From Methanobrevibacter millerae (lineage in GTDB: Archaea; Methanobacteriota; Methanobacteria; Methanobacteriales; Methanobacteriaceae): 64,000 bases of DNA. Each line of letters begins with the position of its first letter. Position 1 is the first letter of the stretch. This document shows positions 45,233 to 54,625 of the stretch, piece by piece. The DNA lies in the NCBI RefSeq assembly GCF_900103415.1, contig NZ_FMXB01000010.1, positions 44,072-108,071 of the forward strand, read 5' to 3'. Made by a program: the position numbers and the translations under genes. Below the pieces are notes generated by a model that was given only the letters and a program-made list of their open reading frames with translations, ran no database searches and had not been told where the DNA came from.

Positions 45233-45517
45233 CAAATCGGGAATTATCATGTTGTCGATATATATGGTATCGTCCCTTAACGACTCTATATGATGGATAA
45301 CGTTAAGTTTTAAATCCTCAAGCTTTATTCTGCCTTCAAGATTTTTAAAGTCGATGAAAAAGTGACATTCGTAAATTATTTCATCATCGTGGTTTAAAAC
45401 CTGCCACTTCTGGCCGGTGATTTTCAATAAGTGAGCCGACCATCTGCTCATTATGGAATTAATCTTTAAGCTCACTTCCTCCACATCAAAATCGATGTAG
45501 TAAACGTCGGGATTCAT
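45224..45517 (-). CDS. Small hypothetical protein
   Basis: 97 residues with alternating strands ('VYYIDFDVEEVSLKINSI', 'QKWQVLNHDDEIIYECHFFI') and a C-terminal strand 'DTIYIDNMIIPDLL'. Predicted alpha/beta, cytoplasmic, without motifs I recognise. It lies 18 bp after the Usp gene in the same direction, so probably cotranscribed; it overlaps the end of ung by nine bases. Confidence 0.55.
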   Translation of the reverse strand: MNPDVYYIDFDVEEVSLKINSIMSRWSAHLLKITGQKWQVLNHDDEIIYECHFFIDFKNLEGRIKLEDLKLNVIHHIESLRDDTIYIDNMIIPDLLY

Positions 45518-45535
45518 AAAAAAAGGGTAAATGAT

Positions 45536-45961
45536 TCAGTTGTGAATCAGCAAAACGTCTCTTTCCGTGCTTTTAAGTACCTTTTCGGCTACGCTTCCAA
45601 TGAAGAACCTGTGAAGGCCGGATTTACCTGAAGCGGAAATGATAATCAAATCAACGTCTTCCTTTTCTGCAACGTCGACGATAACATCTGAAGGGATTCC
45701 CTTAACGACCATTTTTTTTACGTTGACTCTTTCGTCAAAGCGTGCGGCCATGCGATCCACGTTATCCTGCGCTTCCTTTAAAAAACCCGCATTCATTTTA
45801 GCAATTGTTTTTTTGCTTTGAAATGGTGTTGTAGCTGACAGTTTACTTGCAACGGACAATATTATGATTTCCCCGTCGTCTGCAAGTGCTTTTATAGCTC
45901 TTTCAACTTCATGCTCTGAAAACTCAGAACCGTCTGTAGGTAATAGTATTTTATCAAACAT
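45536..45961 (-). CDS. Universal stress protein, UspA family
   Basis: 141 residues from ATG 45961 (AAGGAG at nine bases). 'FDKILLPTDGSEFSEHEVER' is the first strand and Asp of the Usp fold; 'IIISASGKSGLHRFFIGSVA' followed by 'VLKSTERDVLLI' is the ATP-binding G-2x-G-9x-G(S/T) signature. Small dimeric nucleotide-binding protein of stress response. Confidence 0.9.
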   Translation of the reverse strand: MFDKILLPTDGSEFSEHEVERAIKALADDGEIIILSVASKLSATTPFQSKKTIAKMNAGFLKEAQDNVDRMAARFDERVNVKKMVVKGIPSDVIVDVAEKEDVDLIIISASGKSGLHRFFIGSVAEKVLKSTERDVLLIHN

Positions 45962-46004
45962 CTTTGAAAACTCCTTGTACAATATAATATGTTTTTACTT
46001 ACAT

Positions 46005-46340
46005 TTATATTATTTCACTAAATTTCGATAATTCATTTAAAACACTTTGCAGGTCCGGAGAATTGAGAATGTTTTCATCATCGACGAAATCCAGCTGGGC
46101 CTTAAGTTCCCTGTGGCGATACTTGAATCTGAAAATGATATCCACCATCTCTGAAAAGAGCTCGATGTCATTAACCTTCAGCAACAGCTCTTCCAGCTCA
46201 TTGAAGGTTTCTTTTAGATATTTATCGAATTCCTCATTGCCGTCAAACTCGATTTCAAGAGATATTATAGCATCAAAGATTCCCTGACAGTCTATTTCCA
46301 TCCTGTCCGATTTAATGGGGTTGATTTCACTGCTTTTCAT
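46005..46340 (-). CDS. Small helical hypothetical protein
   Basis: 111 residues, almost entirely predicted helix with acidic heptad-like spacing ('KYLKETFNELEELLLKVNDI', 'DIIFRFKYRHRELKAQLDFV'). Starts three bases after the secreted Ig-like gene ends, so translation is probably coupled. No known family. Confidence 0.6.
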   Translation of the reverse strand: MKSSEINPIKSDRMEIDCQGIFDAIISLEIEFDGNEEFDKYLKETFNELEELLLKVNDIELFSEMVDIIFRFKYRHRELKAQLDFVDDENILNSPDLQSVLNELSKFSEII

Positions 46341-46342
46341 AG

Positions 46343-46936
46343 TTAAAGCACCATGATGTTGTTGTATGACTTGTAGGTTCTGTATTCATATGAAATGATG
46401 TAGTTTCCAGGCTCCAGGTTAATGTTGAGATGCGCTACGCCATCATTATCAGTAGTGCGGGTGTAGTTGACTCCGTTTACAAATAATGTCACGTTCTCGT
46501 TTGCTCCAATAGCTTCGCCGTCAGCCAGTACCTGAACTGCAAAGTCAGATCCGTTCCTGTAATCCTTTATCAAATCGGTTGAATTGAAAGTGTACTTATG
46601 GGGCTTTGTTACGTTAAATGATGAGTGGGCGGTCATGTTATCGTAACTAACTGTAACGTTGTACTCGCCGACCTTTAAGCCATCGATTTCAACCGGCATT
46701 AACAGTAAACCGTTTAGTCCGTAAATTCTTGATGAGTTAATGTCAAAGGAATGGATTTCATCATCAATCGTTACGTTGACGATTCCCCTTGCATCTCCAG
46801 GAAGCTTAACGTCAATGCGTGTGGCCTGGCCGTACAAGATGTCCTCGCAGTCCACATCCAATGAATTAAATGCATAACTGGCATTAACGCTTAAAATGAG
46901 AATTATTAACATTAACGTGACAGTCTTTAAGTTCAT
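46343..46936 (-). CDS. Secreted protein with two Ig-like domains
   Basis: 197 residues from ATG 46936. Signal peptide 'TVTLMLIILILSVNASYAF'. Two Ig-like units follow: one with 'RIDVKLPGDARGIVNVTI' and 'LKVGEYNVTVSY', the other with 'FAVQVLADGEAIGANENVTL' and 'LEPGNYIISYEYRTYKS'. This is the build found in many Methanobrevibacter surface proteins. No anchor is seen. Confidence 0.75.
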   Translation of the reverse strand: MNLKTVTLMLIILILSVNASYAFNSLDVDCEDILYGQATRIDVKLPGDARGIVNVTIDDEIHSFDINSSRIYGLNGLLLMPVEIDGLKVGEYNVTVSYDNMTAHSSFNVTKPHKYTFNSTDLIKDYRNGSDFAVQVLADGEAIGANENVTLFVNGVNYTRTTDNDGVAHLNINLEPGNYIISYEYRTYKSYNNIMVL

Positions 46937-47014
46937 AATTATTAATTGATGTTCAAGGTAATTATAGTTTTTCAAACAATAAATTTAAATAAATTTCAAA
47001 CGATATATTACCTT

Positions 47015-47566
47015 ATGGTTTTTCAATTAATTTCAACACTTCTTATTGCGGTTGCTCTTGCAATGGATGCCTTCAGCGTTTCACTGACAAAGGGCTTTAC
47101 GCAAAAGGACCTCACAAAAAGCCAGATTTTTTATTATGCGCTATTTTTCGGATTTTTCCAGTTCATGATGCCCATTTTAGGATATTATTTCGGCGAGGCA
47201 ATATCAACATTCATCGCGTCAATAGCCTCATTCGTAGGATTCATTCTCCTTTTGGCAATAGGGCTTAATATGATTAGGGAAAGTTTAAGCGATGATGAGG
47301 ACATTACAGACAATTTCAGCTTCAAGGAAGTAACTTTACTTGCCATAGCCACAAGCATAGACGCCTTTGCGGTCGGTTTAACTTATGCAATTCTCGGAAG
47401 CGAAATCCTTATACCGTCAGTAATCATCGGAATCGTTGCTTTTCTCTTTACCTTATTGGGAATTTTCATCGGAAAAAAGATCGGCGATTACTTCGGTGGC
47501 CGCTTCCAGATTTTGGGCGGCGTCATACTGATTCTAATCGGAATAAAGATTCTTTTAGGATTTTAA
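47015..47566 (+). CDS. mntP: Putative manganese efflux pump MntP
   Basis: 183 residues from ATG 47015. Six membrane segments in two repeats: 'AVALAMDAFSVSLTKGF' and 'AIATSIDAFAVGLTYAIL', each with the conserved Asp-Ala-Phe-(S/A)-V. 'GYYFGEAISTF' and 'GDYFGGRFQILGGVILI' are also typical. Exports Mn2+ in bacteria. A TATA-like element (ATTTAAATAAATT) lies about 30 bases upstream. The 3' end overlaps the convergent MATE gene by four bases. Confidence 0.9.
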   Translation: MVFQLISTLLIAVALAMDAFSVSLTKGFTQKDLTKSQIFYYALFFGFFQFMMPILGYYFGEAISTFIASIASFVGFILLLAIGLNMIRESLSDDEDITDNFSFKEVTLLAIATSIDAFAVGLTYAILGSEILIPSVIIGIVAFLFTLLGIFIGKKIGDYFGGRFQILGGVILILIGIKILLGF

Positions 47567-48933
47567 TGTGAATCCCATATTCTCTGGTATTTCCTGACAT
47601 AGAGCTTTGCCCAGACATAACCGAAAACTCCTCCCAAGAAACATCCCAATACCAGACCTGCATAGATTCCTATAACTCCCCAGCCGAAAACAAAGCAGAA
47701 CACATATGAGCATATGCATTCAAAAATCAGTGAACGAAGCAATGTAATAATCAGTGAATATATGCCCTTTCCGACACCCTGAAACATCATTGCTGACATT
47801 ATACCGTGCGGAATCGCCAAAACAAACAATGTCAATATGGATATTGCCGTTGCGATTTCAGGAGCCATGGATGCGCTTGCTGAAGTATAGGCAAAAAGCG
47901 TAGCAATCTGTGAAGAGAATACATACATCACTATTCCGATAGCTATTGAAAGAACGAAACCCAGTTTGATTGAATAGGAATGGGCAGTCTTGAGGTTTTC
48001 GGAATTGTGCGCACCGTATGCAACGCCTGCAACGGTCAATACAGCAGTTCCAATACCTAAAAGAGGAATCATAGCTAATTGAACGATTCTCATTGATGCG
48101 GTATACACCGCTACAGCTGTCGTTCCGGCCACGACCACAAGCATGCCGTTAATGATGATTGCAAGAATTGAAAAGACGATATTTTCAAGGGTTGAAGGGA
48201 TAGCTACCTGAAGCTCATCAAGAACCATTTTTCCTTCAAAATGGAAGTTTTTAGGTGATAAATCAAGATACAGGTCTTTTTTACCCCATATCCAGTATGA
48301 CATTACAATACATGATAACGTGGCTGAAAATACCGTTGCCCATGCCGCACCGACAATTCCCATGTTTAAAACATAAATGAAAACCGGATCGAGAATTATG
48401 TTCATGACAGCAGTTACTGCGATTGCAATTGTTGCCCTTCTCATGTCTCCTTCGGACCTGAATATCGCTGAGGCCACTCCGGAATATACAAAGATGAAAA
48501 GTGCTCCAAATACGATATTTCCATAGCTTACCGCATATTCTATAGTTTCGCCGGCACCCATCATTTCCAAAAGCTGGCGCATGAATATGAGCATTACGGC
48601 CGTTGATATTACAGAAATTATGATACATAGTAAAATTGCGTGCAGGGCAGCGTTATTTGCCTCGTCGTAGTTTTTGGCTCCGATATGACGAGCAATGAGT
48701 GAGTTTGCTCCCGCTCCGATACCGTTACCTAAACCGACCAGTACCATGAATAATGGCGTGATGAATCCTATTGCAGCCAATGCGTCCGCACCGAGTCCTG
48801 AAACCCATATGCTGTCTGCAATATTGTAGAGCATAATTAAAAGCATGGAAATCATCATCGGAATTGCCAGTTTGACAATTGCCTTTTTAGGGTCACCTGT
48901 AATCATCTGAATGTTTTCGTTACTGTCAGTCAT
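47563..48933 (-). CDS. MATE family efflux transporter
   Basis: 456 residues, twelve membrane segments in two halves. 'GDPKKAIVKLAIPMMISMLL' at the start, 'NIADSIWVSGLGADALAAIG' in TM1-2 and 'LGNGIGAGANSLIARHIGAK' in the first half are strong MATE marks. It exports organic cations or drugs with Na+ or H+. Monocistronic, with about 160 bp to the next gene. Confidence 0.92.
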   Translation of the reverse strand: MTDSNENIQMITGDPKKAIVKLAIPMMISMLLIMLYNIADSIWVSGLGADALAAIGFITPLFMVLVGLGNGIGAGANSLIARHIGAKNYDEANNAALHAILLCIIISVISTAVMLIFMRQLLEMMGAGETIEYAVSYGNIVFGALFIFVYSGVASAIFRSEGDMRRATIAIAVTAVMNIILDPVFIYVLNMGIVGAAWATVFSATLSCIVMSYWIWGKKDLYLDLSPKNFHFEGKMVLDELQVAIPSTLENIVFSILAIIINGMLVVVAGTTAVAVYTASMRIVQLAMIPLLGIGTAVLTVAGVAYGAHNSENLKTAHSYSIKLGFVLSIAIGIVMYVFSSQIATLFAYTSASASMAPEIATAISILTLFVLAIPHGIMSAMMFQGVGKGIYSLIITLLRSLIFECICSYVFCFVFGWGVIGIYAGLVLGCFLGGVFGYVWAKLYVRKYQRIWDSH

Positions 48934-49097
48934 TTAATAATACCTTGTAAATTGTTGAATAAAATGTTGCCAATATGATTTAATTAAAAAGTCTGAATTT
49001 GAATTGAGGTGGCATTAATATAAATTAAAAAAATTCAATTCGATAGGTTAATTTTAGTTTTTACTTATATATAAACTGTTGCATTAACAACAATAAA

Positions 49098-50075
49098 TCA
49101 GTCCTGAAGCTTTAAAAACTCATCATAAGTATCTGATTTTATAACATCCAAGAAGAACTTGAGCTTTACCGGACCCAGTTCATTTAGATAATCGTCATAA
49201 TAGATTGAATCCTTTATTTCAAGGTAATCTGCATGAATCAAATCATATAATGGCCTTTTGCATTTATCGACGATTTCGCCCAGCGCTATGCGGGGTCCGT
49301 TAATCTTGTAGGCAAGCAGATCATACTTGTAGTCTTCGTAGTAGCCGTTTTCAATGAATCTTCTCATGTTTTCCTGTCCTGCAGGAACGGTATCGAGGTA
49401 GGTGCAGTCAACGACATGGGTGATTGACTTTGAATGCTTTCGGCGGTAATAGAAATGCTTTCTGATGATGGAGATTCTTTTGGCCTTCAGATAGATTTCA
49501 AAGAAAAATGGCATGTCCTCAAAGAGCATGCCTTCTGGAAAGCGGACGTTGCTTTTCTGAAGAAAAGAGTTTTTGTAAATCTTTTGAGATCCGCTGACGG
49601 ACAAATCAAATAAAAAATCACTGCATTCATCGGGAGCAAATACCCTGCCGTCAAATGACTTGTCAAAGCTATTCAGGTTGAACCAGTCGTTTTCATAGAC
49701 CCTGCCGGTTTCGTCATCATAATTAAGCATCTGAAACATTGTAATGTCTGTATTTTTGCTTTTGGCTTCATTAAAACATTCCTCAAGGGCATCGGATGTA
49801 AACCAGTCATCGCCGTCGAGAAATGAAACGTATTCGCCACGGGCAATTTCAATCCCCTTGTTTCTTGATGCACCGGGACCAATGTTTTCCCCGTTATCAA
49901 TTAAAATAATCCTTTCATCATCAAAGGAGTTAATAATATCTAATGTATCGTCCGTTGAGCCGTCATTGATTATGATAAGCTCCAGATCATGCAATGTCTG
50001 ATTCAGAATGCTTTCAATGGCATTTGCAATATATCTCTCCTCGTTAAAAACCGTTAAAATCACTGATATTTTCAT
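49098..50075 (-). CDS. Family 2 glycosyltransferase
   Basis: 325 residues. GT-A fold at the N-terminus: 'ISVILTVFNEERYIANAIES', 'LIIINDGSTDDTLDII', then 'GASRNKGIEIARGEYVSFLD' with the metal-binding 'DGDDWF'. The C-terminal half is less conserved. Transfers a sugar from a nucleotide donor, probably in surface glycan or glycolipid synthesis. Starts four bases inside the end of the upstream hydrolase gene. Confidence 0.9.
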   Translation of the reverse strand: MKISVILTVFNEERYIANAIESILNQTLHDLELIIINDGSTDDTLDIINSFDDERIILIDNGENIGPGASRNKGIEIARGEYVSFLDGDDWFTSDALEECFNEAKSKNTDITMFQMLNYDDETGRVYENDWFNLNSFDKSFDGRVFAPDECSDFLFDLSVSGSQKIYKNSFLQKSNVRFPEGMLFEDMPFFFEIYLKAKRISIIRKHFYYRRKHSKSITHVVDCTYLDTVPAGQENMRRFIENGYYEDYKYDLLAYKINGPRIALGEIVDKCKRPLYDLIHADYLEIKDSIYYDDYLNELGPVKLKFFLDVIKSDTYDEFLKLQD

Positions 50076-50830
50076 ACGAATCCCCTTATCAGTTTCAATA
50101 TTTCTTCGATATTTTGACCTATTAAAAGATTATGGCGAGTATTTTCAAATATTACCATTTCTGAATCATCAATGTTATCGTTTAAAATCCTCTGCAGTTC
50201 AACGGAGGTTATCTCATCGTCACGGCCTGATAAAATCAATGCCGGAGAATCAATCTCAGACAAGCGTGAAGTCACATTAAACTCCATTCCCATGTCAATC
50301 GCATTTTTAATAGCCTTTAAATTGGCAGTTTTGGCAGCTTCCATTTTTATGAATTCCAAATCGCCCTTATGTTTTTCAATCATTTCATCTGGAAGAACGT
50401 AGTTTATGATAACGTCATAGAACTCCTCAAAGGATACGTCAATGGCATCCCTGAACTCCAAAAACTTCTCATGAAGCTCGTCGTCGACTTCGCTGAAAGT
50501 GGACATGAGCACAAGCTTATCGGTAAAATCAGGATAATTAAGGGCAAAATTCAATGCAACGTTTCCCCCCAATGACAAACCGATTAATGACGCCTCATCA
50601 ATTCCCAAATCATTTAAGAGATTATGCAAGTCATCTGAAAGCAGGTCCACCGTAAATTCATCAAAACCCAATTCGGACTCGCCGTGACCCCTTAAGTCAT
50701 ATGACAATACCATGTAATCACTTTTAAGAACTGACGTTAACGGAAGCCAGTATAGGAGGCTGTCACTTAGGCCGTGTATGAAAACGATAGTCTTATCGCC
50801 GTCGCCTTCAAGCAGATAATTGATTTTCAT
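50072..50830 (-). CDS. Alpha/beta hydrolase
   Basis: 252 residues. 'KTIVFIHGLSDSLLYW' gives the oxyanion-hole HG, 'LSYDLRGHGESELGF' a typical strand, 'ASLIGLSLGGNVALNFAL' the nucleophile elbow (G-L-S-L-G), 'LILSGRDDEIT' the Asp and 'FENTRHNLLIGQ' the His. Probable esterase or lipase-like enzyme; substrate unknown. Overlaps the glycosyltransferase start by four bases. Confidence 0.9.
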   Translation of the reverse strand: MKINYLLEGDGDKTIVFIHGLSDSLLYWLPLTSVLKSDYMVLSYDLRGHGESELGFDEFTVDLLSDDLHNLLNDLGIDEASLIGLSLGGNVALNFALNYPDFTDKLVLMSTFSEVDDELHEKFLEFRDAIDVSFEEFYDVIINYVLPDEMIEKHKGDLEFIKMEAAKTANLKAIKNAIDMGMEFNVTSRLSEIDSPALILSGRDDEITSVELQRILNDNIDDSEMVIFENTRHNLLIGQNIEEILKLIRGFV

Positions 50831-50906
50831 GATTATTAGTTTTGTAGCAATTGATTAAAAAATTTTAGCAAATGTATTTAAGGGCAATGCATTAATATAA
50901 TCAATC

Positions 50907-51773
50907 ATGAAACAAAAAATGAAAGTGGCTAAAACTATTTCAACTTTTACCAATCCGCCGATAATCAGCATACCTTTATTCTTTATAATCTGTCTGATAC
51001 TTGCAAAGGACAATATCTGGGAGTTTCCAATGCTTGAGCTGGTCTCACTTGTCTTTACTTCAATCCTTCCGATGGCTATCATTTTATACTGGGCCAAAAG
51101 GACAGGAAGCGACAAGGACATATCAAACAGAGAGGACAGATTCACCCCGTTAATTATTGGCTCAGCGTCATACTTTATCGGTTTTTTAATCTCAATGTTT
51201 TTAGGATTAAACCAATTTCTCACAGTTACCCTTTTGTGCTATGCAATCAATACGTTTATCGTTATGCTAATTACAAGGCACTGGAAAATCAGCGTCCACA
51301 CAACAGGCCTTGCAGGTCCGGTCTGCGCATTAATTATACTTGCAGGTCCTTTCGGAGCAATCTTTGCAGTGCTCTATCCGATACTGATATGGTCAAGGGT
51401 TACTCTTAAAAAGCATACCATGGCACAGGCAATTGCAGGAGGCGTTCAGGGATTCATACTGGCCTCATTTGAACTGTATCTATTCATATTCCTCTTTAAC
51501 TTAAACGTTGTCAACATCTATCCCTTTGCATACGTATGCGCCTTTATACTAGCTATTGTCTTTACGCCTGTCGTTTTGGGAATATTCACTTATATGGGCA
51601 TTAACAATCCATTAATATTCTATTTAACGGAAATTATAGGACTGTGCTTCTTTATGGCCGTGACTCCTATTGACGTCACGTTAATATATGTTATAATTTC
51701 AATAACGTCCATACTGATAAGCAATTATGCAGGTGAAAGCTTTGCATGGTATAATATCATAAAATTAAAATAA
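50907..51773 (+). CDS. Polytopic membrane protein, divergent PAP2-like
   Basis: 288 residues, eight or nine membrane segments. 'SNREDRFTPLII' resembles PAP2 motif 1, 'HWKISVHTTGLAG' motif 2 (with SVHT in place of PSGH) and 'WSRVTLKKHTMAQAIAGGVQ' motif 3 (S-R...H). The second half has no counterpart in ordinary PAP2 proteins. Likely a membrane lipid-phosphate phosphatase or a non-catalytic relative. Divergent from the hydrolase gene, 76 bp apart. Confidence 0.6.
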   Translation: MKQKMKVAKTISTFTNPPIISIPLFFIICLILAKDNIWEFPMLELVSLVFTSILPMAIILYWAKRTGSDKDISNREDRFTPLIIGSASYFIGFLISMFLGLNQFLTVTLLCYAINTFIVMLITRHWKISVHTTGLAGPVCALIILAGPFGAIFAVLYPILIWSRVTLKKHTMAQAIAGGVQGFILASFELYLFIFLFNLNVVNIYPFAYVCAFILAIVFTPVVLGIFTYMGINNPLIFYLTEIIGLCFFMAVTPIDVTLIYVIISITSILISNYAGESFAWYNIIKLK

Positions 51774-51806
51774 GTAAGGAAAGTGTTAATTAACGCAAAT
51801 TAACAC

Positions 51807-52151
51807 TTATCTGTCCAATATTCTTCCGGTGTCTATTTTTTTGGTATTGTAGTTAACGGCCTTGTGAACGTCGTTAAGGGAGCTTTTAAGGTTTCCGGCG
51901 ATTACTTCACGAAGCTCATCGTCGAATGGAGCTGCCTTTTCACCGTAGAATTCACAGATTTTAGAGATTTTTTGATCTTCAAGGAAAATGAAGTATTCCT
52001 TCCAGTGGTCGGTCAGGTCCTTTAAAAGACTTTCAATGTGAATGAACTCTTTATTCAGTTTGTTTGCTCTTTCGTATGCTTCCTTTTCAAGAGCGGAAAA
52101 TTCAGCAATTTCCTCTTTTGTGTAGTCTTTTAACAGTTTCTTATCAGCCAT
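51807..52151 (-). CDS. Small coiled-coil hypothetical protein
   Basis: 114 residues, rich in Lys and Glu. 'AEFSALEKEAYERANKLNKE' and following residues form a long amphipathic helix; 'DELREVIAGNLKSSLNDVHK' is a second. Probably a helical hairpin. Convergent with the PAP2-like gene and 88 bp after the VWA gene in the same direction. No known family. Confidence 0.6.
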   Translation of the reverse strand: MADKKLLKDYTKEEIAEFSALEKEAYERANKLNKEFIHIESLLKDLTDHWKEYFIFLEDQKISKICEFYGEKAAPFDDELREVIAGNLKSSLNDVHKAVNYNTKKIDTGRILDR

Positions 52152-52238
52152 ATTATCACCATTAAAAAAAATTCTAATTATTCATTAATATGTAATGCCT
52201 GAATATTTAAGTTTTGTTTAATGACTGGCTATAAGTTC

Positions 52239-52832
52239 CTATCCCTCGAGATTTTCCTTCCACTTTTCGTCTATTTCACGGTTCTCATACACGCAAAGGC
52301 TCAAATCTTTTACGCTGTCATACATGTTCTTGATGCCTTTTGGACTCTTTTTGTAGTTTGCAATACGTTCTCTTTTTATTCCGAGTTGGGTGGCTTCGGA
52401 ATATGAGTCGATGTCTGATCCAAGGAAAACAAACTCCCAGTTGTGGTTTGAAATCATGTTTTTGATTTGAGGTTTCGTGAATTCCCTGGAGGAGTTTTCG
52501 TAACCGTCTGTTGTTATTACAAAAAGCACCTTTCCGCTGACTTCCTTCTGCATGGTGAGGATTGTCCTTCCGATTGCATCAAGAAGTGCAGTTGATCCCC
52601 TTACATGGTATTCGTTTTCGGTTAATTCTTCAACGTCCCAGATGCTTTTTCTCCTGTAGAGCACATTATATCCGTGGTCAAAAAGCACTGTGGTTACCCT
52701 GGCATTGATTTCATCCTTTTTGTACTGCCTGATTAGAGAGTTGAATCCTCCGATTGTGTCCTTTTCGGATCCGTACATTGAACCGCTTCTGTCAAGCAAA
52801 AATATTATATCCATTTCATTTTCAACCATCAT
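52239..52832 (-). CDS. VWA-domain protein (solitary)
   Basis: 197 residues, nearly all one von Willebrand A domain. 'MDIIFLLDRSGSMYGSEKDT' carries the MIDAS D-x-S-x-S, 'RGSTALLDAIGRTI' the MIDAS Thr, and 'VLFVITTDGYENSSREF' the final Asp. No signal peptide, so intracellular. GGTGAT stands before the ATG pair. Such solitary VWA proteins often work with an AAA+ ATPase or a kinase; none is adjacent. Confidence 0.85.
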   Translation of the reverse strand: MMVENEMDIIFLLDRSGSMYGSEKDTIGGFNSLIRQYKKDEINARVTTVLFDHGYNVLYRRKSIWDVEELTENEYHVRGSTALLDAIGRTILTMQKEVSGKVLFVITTDGYENSSREFTKPQIKNMISNHNWEFVFLGSDIDSYSEATQLGIKRERIANYKKSPKGIKNMYDSVKDLSLCVYENREIDEKWKENLEG

Positions 52833-52957
52833 AATATCACCGTTTATATGTTGTGTATAAGTTATTAGTAAATACTAGTATATATAAGTTGTGTTTATTG
52901 TTAAGGTGAAACTAAAAATAAGAAAAATATTTATATAGGACAAGTATATATTAATAA

Positions 52958-53123
52958 ACAGTGATTGATATTTAGGAATACCTAAAAAAATATCACTATG
53001 AATTATTCTAAAATACAATCTCGATTTGAATTAGAATTTCGGTTCTAATTCAAAACCCCCAAGAAAAAACCTATCCACCAAAGATTATTGAAGGCGTTTA
53101 ACTGCCAAAAACGCCTATTTTTT
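52958..53123 (+). ncRNA. Structured RNA, paralogue A
   Basis: TATA element ATTTATATA at 52929-52937. Stem 1: AGTGAT (52960-52965) with ATCACT (52992-52997), inner TTTAGG with CCTAAA. Stem 2: TTTGAATTAGAA (53025-53036) with TTCTAATTCAAA (53043-53054), loop TTTCGG. Stem 3: AGGCGTTT (53092-53099) with AAACGCCT (53109-53116), then a T-run, so it doubles as terminator. Unpaired ATACAATCTC (53013-53022) and CTATC..CCAAA (53071-53082) are conserved in the copy at 54626. No reading frame of note. Convergent with alkD. Confidence 0.65.
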
Positions 53124-53797
53124 TAATTCAGCTTCTTTTGAACCTTTTCGCTTTCAAGTTCCCTTAAGGCATTTTTCGCAATCCATCTGGCAGATTTTGA
53201 ATCGTACTCTAAAATCTCATTAGATAGTTCAATTGCTTTTTGATTTAAATGAATGTTCTTTTTTCCGATACTTCGAATTGCCCAATTCACTGACTTTTTA
53301 ACGAAATTCCTCTCGTCAAAGGAGGCTTTTCCGATTAGCGAGAAGAACCCTTCAAAATAAGAATCATCCGAAGTCTTGTCATGAACCGCAATTACCGCAA
53401 TCAGGCTGAAGGCAGTCCTTTTAACGAATTCCTTTTCTGATTCAGCCCAAATTGGAATCCTTTCAATTGCTGAAGGCATTTCAACAAGCAGGTTAATGCA
53501 TGCCTGGTCGCACAAATCCCATGTATCGAAATCGTTTACCCAAGCTTCAAGCTGGGCTTTATCTACCTTATCGGATTCTTCAATCAATGTGGCAAGAAGC
53601 CTTGATTCGTGATAGCCATGATTCCATAATTTTAAGGCCAGCTCATGATCTTTGCCTATTTCTTTAGCAAATTTTCTTAAAACAGGCATTCTGATGCCGT
53701 ATTTTTTATCGGAGCCTACCTTTAATCGATTCATAGTCTTGAGATTATCCTCATCGACATTTGATTCAAAGAATTCTATAATGTCAGCTAATTCCAT
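53123..53797 (-). CDS. AlkD-like DNA alkylation repair protein
   Basis: 224 residues, the usual length. ALK-like HEAT-repeat fold: 'KYGIRMPVLRKFAKEIGKDH', 'WNHGYHESRLLATLI', 'DFDTWDLCDQACINLL' (with the catalytic-region WDLCD) and 'SVNWAIRSIGKKNIHLNQKA'. AlkD removes bulky N3 and N7 alkyl bases without base flipping. It starts four bases after the upstream iron-sulfur protein gene, so the two form an operon. Confidence 0.9.
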   Translation of the reverse strand: MELADIIEFFESNVDEDNLKTMNRLKVGSDKKYGIRMPVLRKFAKEIGKDHELALKLWNHGYHESRLLATLIEESDKVDKAQLEAWVNDFDTWDLCDQACINLLVEMPSAIERIPIWAESEKEFVKRTAFSLIAVIAVHDKTSDDSYFEGFFSLIGKASFDERNFVKKSVNWAIRSIGKKNIHLNQKAIELSNEILEYDSKSARWIAKNALRELESEKVQKKLN

Positions 53798-53801
53798 AGT
53801 G

Positions 53802-54470
53802 TCATCTCTTGAAGTAATCCTGAGTTAACCTACAATTACTTAGGCATTTGCTGCATCCCAAGCCTGCCTTGAACTGATCAATTATATACTCACTGCATAC
53901 GTCAATGTCTATAATGTCGCTTCTCTCAAGCCTTGAATTCCATTTCGTCGGGTTTATGGCATCAACGGGACAGGCTTTCTGGCATTCCTCGCAGTCATCG
54001 CAGAATGAATCCGTTATGGGGCTGTCCACTTCCAAAGGCATGTCGGTAAGTATTGCTGAAAGGGCAACGGCAGATCCGTACTCCTCGCATACAAATAGAG
54101 CCGACCTTCCAATCCATCCGAGACCTGATGATGTGGCCAGTGTCTTATAGGGAATTTTAGACAACAGCTTTTCCATATCGCACTCGTTTCTTTTCATGGT
54201 CATGGCAAAGGCGTTATGGCCGTTATCCTTAATCAGTTGCTCTGCCTCAAGTGCGATTCTGGTCAATTCATCAACCTCTGAGTGGAATATTTTCCAGTAG
54301 GCCCTGAATTCGTCTTCCATTAATAGCTCAATGGCCTTTCGGGGAAGCTTTCTTACCAGAGAAACAGCATAGGGAAGGCTTTCAAATTCGCTTACTTTTA
54401 CTGCAGTATATCCGACTTTGGAAATTCCCTCTTTGATTAAATACTGCCTTAAAACATCTCCATCAAACAT
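53802..54470 (-). CDS. Double 4Fe-4S cluster protein, epoxyqueuosine-reductase-like
   Basis: 222 residues. Two clusters near the C-terminus: 'CDDCEECQKACPVDAI' and 'CSKCLSNCRLTQ', plus a single Cys between ('DVCSEYI'). The N-terminal 140 residues resemble the cobalamin-free part of QueG-related proteins ('ATSSGLGWIGRSALFV'). It lacks the HEAT domain of QueG, so queuosine work is doubtful; a reductase with another substrate is more likely. First gene of the alkD operon. Confidence 0.75.
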   Translation of the reverse strand: MFDGDVLRQYLIKEGISKVGYTAVKVSEFESLPYAVSLVRKLPRKAIELLMEDEFRAYWKIFHSEVDELTRIALEAEQLIKDNGHNAFAMTMKRNECDMEKLLSKIPYKTLATSSGLGWIGRSALFVCEEYGSAVALSAILTDMPLEVDSPITDSFCDDCEECQKACPVDAINPTKWNSRLERSDIIDIDVCSEYIIDQFKAGLGCSKCLSNCRLTQDYFKR

Positions 54471-54625
54471 TATTTAATAGTTATATCACAGTTATATTTA
54501 AATACTTTGAAAGACTACCTTAATATAACAATAGTTATTTTTTCTTGTTCTCTTGAATGAAAATTTTTAGGTATTCCTAAAAAAAAACGAAACATTTATA
54601 TACTACTTCTTACAACATTATTAAA

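Noticed and set aside
50855..51223. Minus-strand 122-codon frame under the PAP2-like gene
   Set aside because: Complement of membrane segments; no start signal, and the plus-strand protein has PAP2-like motifs.
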